A model generated the notes under the pieces. The model was not told the DNA's origin and did not search any database. It was given only the letters and a program-made list of their open reading frames with translations. Shown piece by piece: positions 62,627 to 64,000 of a stretch of DNA of 64,000 nt; positions within the stretch are counted from its first letter, which is position 1, and the number at the start of each line of letters is the position of its first letter. The position numbers were made by a program, and so were the translations under genes. This DNA is from Polytrichum commune (lineage: Eukaryota > Streptophyta > Polytrichopsida > Polytrichales > Polytrichaceae), in NCBI GenBank assembly GCA_950295325.1, contig OX485803.1, positions 29,264,001-29,328,000 of the forward strand, given 5' to 3'.

Positions 62627-64000
62627 TCAAAATTTGTCAACTAGTTTTAGCATGCATTCTTGCATGCTTATCAATAAAGCCAATTTATTGTCATCACTAG
62701 CTTTTAAAGCATCCATTAGGATTTGACTATTCTCTTCCATTTGAGCAATGCATCGTTCTACAATAAGGTCGTCCTTGCGCTTGGGCTCGGGAGACTTTGA
62801 GGAGCACTCGGCACTCTTGTGATTCGCGGTGAAGGTGTCCGAACCGCTTGTCTTGGTTGGCCCTTCAGGACTTGTTGCACTCGCGTGAGCGTGTGTAACA
62901 ACATGGGCCCTATCCGACATAAACTCATCGACCAACTGAAACCACCGGCATTTTTCGGAACGGTCGGATCCGGACCGTGCATTCATCGCCTTATCCTCCT
63001 TGTAGTCGTTGTAGATCGAAGTCCACTTCTTCCTACAAGCCTCGCTATCCTTCGGAAAATCCGGACAAAGGGCCACTAATTTGGTATGCAACCGGGACCA
63101 ATTGTCCACTCCTGTACAACATTACAAACAAGCAAACATGAATTCAATACGTGATTTGAAATTGAATATAAGTACGCACATTATGAAGATTTAAGTAAAC
63201 AACCCCAAATTAAAACGAAAAAAAGTTACAGCTTATCGGCTTCTAACACGGTTCCAGATAAGAGTGTGCAATTTGCAAATTACAGTTTACAGTATGAAAA
63301 AAACAGCAAATATAGCCTGCAATACAGTCTGCAGACTCTGGATACAGACTGCAGCACGTCCATACAGTCTGCAGAGCCGGGAAAATACAGTCTGCAGACA
63401 GACTGTATAGTCTGCCTGCGAAATCAGTACTGTTTCAGTGAAAAAACAGCAGGCAGGGAAAATTCGGTCTGCAGACAGACTATATAGTCTGCAGACTGAA
63501 AACAGGGTCTGAAATAGAAAAATATACAGTCTGCCCTAAAAAATACTCCCTACAGTAGAAATATACAGATTCTGCGAAAATACAGTCTGCAGACAGACTG
63601 TATAGCCTGCAGACCCTAAACAGAGTCGAAGAAACTGAAAAAACACAATCTGCCCCTGAAAAATAAAGAGTACAGTAGAAATTTGAAAAAAAATACAATC
63701 TGTAGAAAGACTGTATATACAGTCTGCAGACAGAGCAAATACTTGACATATAAATTTTGGCTTACAGTGACATAACAAATGATATCACAGAATTATTACG
63801 ACTTGCAAATGGAAATTCACATTGCAGTATGTGGGGATACAACAAGGAAGGGTGATACAAAAAAAATAAAAAATAAAAAATATATATAACTATAAATTTA
63901 AATATGATGAGAGAGGCATACCTTGCTTTGGCGGGGCGTTGAAGGTGTTTTGCATCTCCCCTCTAAGAGAAATTAGCTGGATGGCCCAGTGATCCTTCCA
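62627..64000 (-). CDS. Harbinger Myb/SANT-like accessory protein (5' end outside window)
   Basis: Partner protein that in this superfamily binds DNA and helps the transposase reach the nucleus and element ends. Two exons are visible: 64000-63922 (partial; HWAIQLISLRGEM) and 63111-62627, joined in phase across an 810-base GT-AG intron. Exon 2 continues NWSRLHTKLVALCPDFPKDS, RKKWTSIYNDYKEDK, the trihelix/Myb-like pattern with spaced Trp residues, then a Ser/Thr-rich linker and a C-terminal helical segment (LIVERCIAQMEENSQILMDA). The frame is intact and ends 13 bases from the transposase tail. Confidence 0.87.
63290..63740. repeat. CTGCAG-palindrome array in the Myb gene intron
   Basis: A block like ACAGTCTGCAGACAGACTGT recurs at about 63382-63410, 63461-63496, 63577-63614 and 63703-63738, with partial units (TACAGTCTGCAGA, ATACAGACTGCAG) around them. 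Each unit is a near palindrome centred on CTGCAG. It sits wholly inside the 63112-63921 intron. Confidence 0.85.

Larger units (their letters stand above)
60890..64000. mobile_element. PIF/Harbinger DNA transposon (right end outside the window)
   Basis: Both genes typical of the superfamily are present: a DDE transposase on the plus strand and a Myb/SANT-like DNA-binding protein on the minus strand, converging with stop codons 13 bases apart. The left limit is set only roughly, at the start of GC-rich DNA with repeated TGCCGGCAG/TGCCGGGCAG words (60900-61005), which may be subterminal transposase-binding repeats. Terminal repeats and the 3-bp target duplication could not be seen because the right end lies beyond 64000. 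Confidence 0.85.

Overview
The window is nuclear DNA of a land plant. Evidence: many phase-consistent GT-AG introns, a plant-type GCN2 kinase gene, a calmodulin-like (CML) gene, a plant-style ferric reductase relic and a PIF/Harbinger transposon, all set in AT-rich, repeat-choked intergenic DNA. The species cannot be read from the sequence. The low gene density and heavily decayed repeats would fit a large-genome plant, possibly a seed-free one, but that is a guess.

Layout. 1-2394 (-): a frameshifted, stop-containing relic of a PRP22/DHX8-type DEAH-box splicing helicase. 4217-5747 (+): a relic of a FRO-type ferric-chelate reductase. 5.7-14 kb: gene-free DNA with several short inverted-repeat elements. 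14059-19660 (+): an intact 11-exon amino-acid transporter of the SLC38/AVT family, for which I could join every splice site in phase (477 aa). 19.7-26 kb: a cluster of miniature elements, including one with a perfect 9-bp target duplication and one nested in another. 26284-26904 (+): an intact single-exon four-EF-hand CML gene. 29620-30078 (+): an intact small single-exon gene of unknown function. 30.1-43.8 kb: gene-poor repeat DNA. 43892-59711 (-): a complete 29-exon GCN2 (eIF2-alpha kinase) gene of 1304 codons with RWD, kinase and HisRS-like parts and two GC-AG introns. 60.9-64 kb: a near-complete PIF/Harbinger element beside the GCN2 promoter, with the DDE transposase on + (interrupted near its C-terminus by one in-frame TAG) and its Myb/SANT partner gene convergent on - and leaving the window.

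The genes do not form a pathway; they are independent loci. GCN2 (amino-acid starvation sensing) and the amino-acid transporter are both nitrogen-related, but nothing suggests a functional cluster. The most distinctive content is the repeat layer: at least four short terminal-inverted-repeat families with two to four copies each inside 64 kb, a nested insertion, a run of short hairpins, and a palindromic CTGCAG-rich array in the intron of the Harbinger Myb gene.
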